The notes under the pieces are model-generated. The model did not search any database. It was not told the origin of the DNA and saw nothing but the letters and a program-made list of their open reading frames with translations. 64,000 bases of DNA, taken from positions 310,001 to 374,000 of the forward strand of contig JBBPEB010000034.1 of assembly GCA_039096225.1 (NCBI GenBank), read 5' to 3'. A program made the translations under genes and the position numbers. Source of the stretch: Blastocystis sp. Blastoise (taxonomy: Eukaryota > Sar > Bigyra > Opalinata > Blastocystidae). Shown here one piece after another: positions 32,303-64,000 of this stretch (position 1 is the stretch's first letter; each line of letters opens with the position of its first letter).

Positions 32303-32880
32303 TAAATCTATTTTTATATTTTAAGATATATATATCTATTTGTTTATTTTAAGATATATATATCTATTTGTTTATTTTAAGATATCTATATCTATTTGTT
32401 TGCTCATCTATTGTTTTATATATATGCAATTGTTGTTTGCTATTTTTTTATGCGTTTGATAATTTAATAATAGTCATCTTGTGTTTAGTTTTTATTTATT
32501 GCATTCATAGTAAATTTGATAAATAAAAAATATGTGTTTTTCTATAAAATCAACTACATCAAAATATACATTTTATTGAGAAAGAGATATACAAATATAT
32601 CAATAAAAATCCATCTATTCAAGATATTGTGCTTTTCTTTAGTTATAAAAACATATTATTGAAGTGAATCATATTTAAGATATATACAAATACCAGTTCT
32701 GTTTATAAATCTTCATTCCGATGGATTTCAATTATTTTTGTATTATTTTTTTAAATATGATTTATATATATATTATGAAAGATATAAATATCATTCTGAA
32801 CGATTCATATATTATTTTTAGCCAACATTTACAAAATAAAGTAGTTTTTTCACAAAAAAACATTAAAAAAAGTAAAAATT
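32303..32880. other. Intergenic with a short tandem repeat
   Basis: It begins with three copies of a unit of about 33 bp (AGATATATATATCTATTTGT and flank, 32321-32400) in the 3' flank of the H3-mimic gene. The rest is AT-rich spacer on the 3' side of the tRNA gene. Confidence 0.55.
32866..32878 (-). terminator. RNA polymerase III oligo-T terminator of tRNA-Ala
   Basis: On the minus strand, two bases after the tRNA 3' end, the sequence reads TTTTT, then AC, then TTTTTTT, a standard pol III stop. Confidence 0.8.
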
Positions 32881-32952
32881 GGAGAAGAGGGGCATCGATC
32901 CCCTTACCTCTCGCATGCTAAGCGAGCGCTCTACCATCTGAGCTACATCCCC
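32881..32952 (-). tRNA. tRNA-Ala (anticodon AGC)
   Basis: 72 nt on the minus strand, no intron. The minus strand begins GGGGATGTAGCTCAG and ends CCCCTCTTCTCC. D-arm with GGTAGAGC (A box TAGCTCAGATGGTA), anticodon stem CTCGC/GCGAG around loop TTAGCAT (AGC), T-arm AGGGG/CCCCT around ATCGATG (B box GGATCGATGCC). The acceptor stem pairs apart from a G-U and one T-T position. CCA is not encoded, as expected for a nuclear eukaryotic tRNA. The 5' half is the standard eukaryotic tRNA-Ala(AGC) sequence. Confidence 0.97.
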
Positions 32953-33820
32953 ATTTCTGAAAAATCTCTCGTAGTTAATTATTTCAAGTTAGAGATTATT
33001 GTATACCAGATATATCGTTCATCGATTTTCATCATATAACAATAATACACCATTTCAAATTAGTTTTTATAAATTTAATCGAACAATATTAAACCGATCA
33101 TACATTTAAGCCACAAAAAATGTCGTGATATTTTCTATTTTGTGATAAAAAGAATAAAAATATCCTTTAAAGTAATATTGCAATATCATAGGACAACTTG
33201 CAAAAAACAAAATCAGAAAAAAAACTTTTGAATAATAGAATTCTCAAAAGATACATATTATTTTTCATATTGAATGTATATAATATAATCTAATTGATTC
33301 TTTTAGTGCAAATATAATAAAAATGGTTGCTTAAAAATAAAAAAATGGATTCAAATAAAATGAACAACGAAATGTTAGCGATTTTTTCATATTTTTCTTA
33401 ATTCAACATAAGTAGCATAATTCAAAAACATTAAATATATTCAAGTATATAAGTAAATGAAAGTAATAAACCCCTTATTTTCGTTTCAAAAATAAACACG
33501 AATATTTGTTTTTCAAGGTTTTGTAAGTAAGAAACTCCGCTTTGAATTTATGGAAAACAGATGATTCATGGCCAATTTTTTTATTGTTTTATGGTTATAA
33601 TTCTAATATAAAAAAACCAAGGAAAAGACTATGAAAAAACAATCAATTAAAAAAAATTTCATCCAATGAAACAGTTTTAATTAAAAGATAACAAAAAGTA
33701 TTGAAAGTTTTATGCTTTTAAGAAAATTAATGATGACACTTGCTCTTGTTTTCATAAGTCAATAATAACCTTAATAAGGCTTTAAGTATTTATTTGTCGA
33801 ATTCACCTCTTTGGTTAAAA
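32953..33820. other. Intergenic, divergent promoters of tRNA-Ala and uL15
   Basis: AT-rich spacer with A- and T-homopolymers and no credible frame. The last 100 bp is the promoter/5' UTR of the ribosomal protein gene. No further tRNA or 5S gene is seen. Confidence 0.5.
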
Positions 33821-34675
33821 ATGGTATGTATTCTAATTGATTATAGATGTTATATATTCTTTGCGAGTTGTTAAAGAACGATGAACTTCTACTTTTGTGG
33901 ACTAGGACTAATAATTATACTTTTTATTGACTACTTCTCTTAAGCACACAAGAAAGTTACGTGGACATGTTTCAATGGGTCACGGTAGAATTGGTAAGCA
34001 TCGTTGCCACCCCGGCGGTCGTGGTAATGCTGGTGGTATGCATCATCATCGTATTCTCTTCGATAAATTCCATATATAAATTTTAGAATATTAAAGATTT
34101 TTTTTAATTGAATCTATCCTATTATAAGCTACCTATTTTAATTTTAATATTCAGAATATTATTTATATATAACTTTTATTCCATCCCGGTTACTTCGGTA
34201 AAGTCGGTATGAGACGTTTCCATCTCAAGAGAGCTACTGAATATTGCCCCACCCTTAATGTTGATCAACTTTGGGCTAAAGTTCCTGAAGAAGTCAAGGC
34301 TGCTGCTGAACAAGCTAAGGGAACCGGAAAGGCTCCTATTGTTAACCTTACTGAATTAGTATGTTTTATATATATTATGTTATTTTATTTATACATTGCT
34401 ATTATTAATATCTATTAATATTATATTTTATTTATTATTTTCTTTAGGGTTATTTCAAGCTTCTTGGTAGAGGTCACTTCCCTGCTTGTCCTATTATTGT
34501 AAAAGCCAAATTTGTCTCAAAGGGTGCATGTGTTTTATTATTATTTTATATATGTAATGAATTGATTATATGAATGTTTATATTTATATATTTTTAACAA
34601 TTATTAATATATAAATATATATAGGCTGAATACAAAATCAAACAAGCTGGTGGTGCTTGTCTTCTTACTGCCTAA
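33821..34675 (+). CDS. RPL27A: 60S ribosomal protein uL15 (RPL27A / yeast RPL28)
   Basis: Coding segments: 33821-33823 (ATG alone), 33945-34073, 34185-34358, 34448-34525 and 34625-34675, giving 144 residues (human 148). uL15 is a large-subunit protein. Conserved sequence is clear: [52 protein letters not shown], and [18 protein letters not shown] at the C-terminus. Intron 1 (33824-33944) is GT-AG with an ACTAAT branch-like motif; intron 3 (34359-34447) is GT-AG; intron 4 (34526-34624) is GC-AG. Between FDKFH and PGYF a 111-bp segment, 34074-34184, must be removed: it has an in-frame TAA at once, no GT-AG pair that keeps the frame, and a TTCCAT repeat at each end. Codon use is strongly biased, as expected for a highly expressed gene. 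Confidence 0.93.
34074..34184 (+). other. Non-canonical intron or insertion in uL15, flanked by TTCCAT repeats
   Basis: The upstream exon ends TTCCAT (34068-34073), and the same TTCCAT (34179-34184) precedes CCCGGTTAC. Excising one repeat plus the intervening sequence restores the universally conserved join. Shifting the junction across the 6-bp repeat never gives GT-AG, GC-AG or AT-AC. Near the ends lie ATATATAAAT (34072-34081) and ATTTATATAT (34161-34170), an inverted repeat that could bring the ends together. It resembles a small insertion with a 6-bp target duplication that must be spliced out. Confidence 0.75.
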
Positions 34676-35389
34676 ACAAACTGTTTAATAGAATGGTGAT
34701 ATCGACACAAAAAAAATTGTTTTGTTTATTTTTCCAATAATAAATACATACGTTCATGCGACTACAATAGTAAATTATATAAATATAATTAATAAAAAAA
34801 TGCGTAAATAGCAATTATGATCAAAAATATATAAGAAAATCTTTTACAAAAAAAAATTTCGTTTATTTTATAATTTTTTTGTCAAAAGAATCTATTATAT
34901 TAAAAAATATGACTTTTTAAAAAAGAAAATTGTTTTAAAATAATGAAAAAATATGGATTAATATACATTCATATATATCTATATTTTTATACATATATTA
35001 TACTTAATATATTACATTAAGAAAATGATGCATCCATTAATTATTCTCTAAAAGTATCTAGAAGACACAGTTGATATCATTGTAGTCTATCCATATAAGA
35101 ATTTATTAAATAACACATATTTGATATTACTATACTCATTATTTACTTCATAAAAAAATGAACTTGGTAACAACAATAAACACAATTTTCAAGGAAAAGA
35201 TTCCGTTAATAATGACACTTAACGACGTGGCTTTTCTAAGCGGTTACTTCATTAATTTTCTTTGAATAAATTTTTGATGTTGATGGAAAAGTGGTTCTTC
35301 TTATTTTTTTTTTTGTGAGTCTTACCTTTGAGAAATGATGTTATTGCGATTCTATTCTAAATTTATTTTGTTTTATATTGTTCATTATA
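34676..35389. other. Intergenic, no gene seen
   Basis: 3' flank of uL15 and promoter side of the TMEM144 gene. AT-rich with homopolymers; no credible frame or structured RNA. Confidence 0.5.
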
Positions 35390-37010
35390 ATGGATAAATC
35401 TGTATCTGGTTATATTGGTACTGCTTGTGCTGTATTATTTTTTGGTTCTAACTTCATCCCCATCAAGAAGTATGAAACTGGTGACGGCATGTTTTTCCAA
35501 TTTGTTGTCTGTTGTGGTATTTGGGTTGCTGGTTTAATCGTTACCATGGTCAGAGATATTCATCTTTTCGATTTCTTAGCTATGCTTGGTGGTGTTATTT
35601 GGGCTACTGGTAATCTTTGTACTGTACCTGTTGTTAAATGCATTGGTCTTGCTCGTGGTCTTCTTGTTTGGGGTATTACTTCCATGATTGTTGGTTGGAT
35701 TGTCAGTTATTTTGGTCTTCTTGGTCAAGATAGTGGTAAAGATGCCATTCATATCTTATGGTTAAATATTCTTGGTCTCGTTCTTTGTGCTGCTACCGTT
35801 ATTATTTCTTCTTTCATTAAGTCTAATGATGATGATGGTGAAGAACCTAAACGTGTCACCTCTGTTGGTAATGTATATATATAAATATATATATTTATTA
35901 TTCATATTGAAAATCATATTATAAATGATTTTTTTATTTTTGATATATAAAAAAATTTGTTTATATAATAATTAATACTATTTATATATTGTTTTTATTA
36001 ATATAAATTAAAAATTAAAAGAATAATTATTTATTATTTTTATATATTATATTTACCATTATTAATATAGCTTGCTGTTGTTTCTACTAAGGAAATTATT
36101 GAAGATCCTCTTCTTCCTTATAATAAGGCTACTGATAATGATTCTTGGGAAAAGAAACTTTCTAACAAACAAAAGATGATTGTTGGTTATGGTTTAGCTA
36201 TTTTTGCTGGTTTAATGTATGGTACTAACTTTAGTCCTTGTAATGCTGCTCTTAAGAACTATACTGGAGTTGATAAGATGGATATGTTATTCTCTCAATT
36301 CTGTGGTATTCTCCTTGCTTCCTTTGTCTATCTTTGCATTTATTGCTTAGTTAAGAAGAACAAGCCTGCTGTTTATCCTTCTGTATATTTTTAAATCTTC
36401 TTATAATAATATATATTTTAATTTTTTTACTCATTTAACATAATTATTCCAATATTTTTATAATATCTTTTCATATTGCATTTTAATATTACATTTATAA
36501 TGTATATTTATATTACATTTTAATATTTCATTTTAATATTAAAAAAATAAATTACGTTTTAAAATATATAATAAATAATATAATTATTCTATAGGCTTTA
36601 TTCCCTGGTTTCCTTTCTGGTATGATGTGGGGTATTGCTCAAACTGGTTGGTTCTATGCTAATGCTGGTCTTGGTGAAGTTATTTCTTTCCCTATTGTCA
36701 ACTGTGGTCCTACTATTGTTTCTTCTCTTTGGAGTGTTTTCTTGTATATATATATAATTTATTATTTATTATTCATAACAATAATTATATATATTATTTA
36801 TCTATATATACTATTATATTGATAATAATCTATTTGAACACATTTAAAAAGATGAATGCACTATTATTGATTATATATACACTTTATTTTTATTATTATA
36901 TATATAGATATAAAGAAATTACTGGTAAGAAGAATTATCTTATTTTATCTGCAGTTATTGCCGTTATGATCATCGGTTCTATTTGCATTTGTTTATCTAA
37001 TGCCCTTTAA
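35390..37010 (+). CDS. TMEM144: TMEM144-family membrane transporter
   Basis: Four exons: 35390-35872, 36071-36382, 36595-36743 and 36908-37010, giving 348 residues; all introns are GT-AG. The protein is a multi-spanning membrane protein of the TMEM144 branch of the drug/metabolite transporter superfamily, with about ten hydrophobic segments (for example GTACAVLFFGSNFIPIKK, FVVCCGIWVAGLIVTMV, GYGLAIFAGLMYGTNFSP, and SAVIAVMIIGSICICLS at the end). The FFGSNFIPIKKYETGDGMFFQ start and the second-half MYGTNFSPC repeat are typical of the internal duplication in this family. A hydrophilic loop (KSNDDDGEEPKRV to NDSWEKKLSNKQK) separates the halves, split by intron 1. The substrate is not established for the family; a sugar-like solute is often suggested. 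I used the ATG at 35390. Confidence 0.93.
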
Positions 37011-37347
37011 ATGTAGTTAGTTAGACAATTTGTCGTTTCACATTTTTTTTTAGTTATTTTAGTTGTTTTGCTTTTAAAAAGAATAATTATATTGATATCA
37101 ATATTAAATAATAAACAATACGTTCTGACATCATTTAATACTTTCATAAGCACATTAAATTAAAAATGATTAAAAAATAGTTTTTATCCTATAATCATGT
37201 GAAAATCAATAATTTGACTGTATAAAACAATAAAATTGTGAAAATATTTTTTTAAAAACAACAACTATACAATTTTTTTCTTCTTATATTTCGTGTATAG
37301 ATTGTAAAAAACCTATATTACAAACGATTTCCTATTAACACACAAGA
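37011..37347. other. Intergenic, no gene seen
   Basis: 3' flank of the TMEM144 gene and promoter/5' UTR of the giant MORN gene. AT-rich spacer without recognisable elements. Confidence 0.5.

Positions 37348-64000
<26,653 letters not shown>

Noticed and set aside
34074-34184. U12-type AT-AC intron in uL15
   Set aside because: The 5' end is ATATAAAT, not ATATCCTT; no TCCTTAAC branch site; using the AC at 34172-34173 would insert Leu-Leu-Phe into a conserved loop.

Overview
The window is extremely AT-rich nuclear DNA of a eukaryote. It holds spliceosomal introns (most begin GTATAT or GTATGT and end TATAG), a U1 snRNA gene, an intron-split cytosolic ribosomal protein gene, a nuclear tRNA-Ala(AGC), and long AAT/ATT and TA microsatellites. 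My best guess is an anaerobic gut fungus (Neocallimastigomycota). The reasons are base composition, ATP-type PEP carboxykinase, a bacterial-type aminoacyl-histidine dipeptidase, MORN proteins of the kind found in flagellated cells, and a nucleotidyltransferase-ankyrin protein that resembles fungal proteins as I remember them. No lineage-specific marker is present, and another AT-rich protist (for example a dictyostelid-like amoeba) is not excluded. The standard genetic code fits every gene.

Layout. 405-4186 (+) MORN-repeat protein. 4509-6107 (-) ATP-dependent PEP carboxykinase. 6458-8125 intact Tc1/mariner element with about 245-bp inverted repeats. 8417-10074 (+) PepD-type dipeptidase. 10852-11006 (+) U1 snRNA. 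11252-14516 (+) long-chain acyl-CoA synthetase homologue with damaged catalytic motifs. 15087-15531 (-) PTRHD1-like protein. 16061-17410 (-) class 3 lipase. 18426-21715 (+) methyltransferase-TPR protein, 11 exons. 23035-32302 (+) 28-exon, 1878-residue nucleotidyltransferase/ankyrin protein. 32881-32952 (-) tRNA-Ala. 33821-34675 (+) ribosomal protein uL15 (RPL27A). 35390-37010 (+) TMEM144-family transporter. 37348 to beyond 64000 (+) a giant MORN/Asn-rich protein with almost no introns, broken by one frame change inside an AAT array.

The genes look like ordinary neighbours, not an operon or pathway. PEPCK and PepD are metabolic and bacterial in flavour. U1, tRNA and uL15 are housekeeping. The two MORN proteins are probably cytoskeletal, membrane-associated or flagellar.

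Most notable observations: (1) the 28-exon protein starts with the first nine residues of histone H3 (MARTKQTAR), and about 1.2 thousand residues later has a second H3-tail-like piece (RVSTGGRAPRK); (2) uL15 is interrupted by a 111-bp segment without GT-AG ends, flanked by a direct repeat TTCCAT, whose exact removal restores the conserved protein; (3) several other introns lack canonical ends (two GC-AG, two apparent TT-AG, one apparent GT-CG); (4) the acyl-CoA synthetase homologue has lost several adenylation signatures; (5) the same trinucleotide repeat lies as AAT in exons and ATT in introns, in the orientation of the transcript.

Exon boundaries below were worked out by hand from reading frame, splice signals and family conservation. 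No alignment or database search was run.
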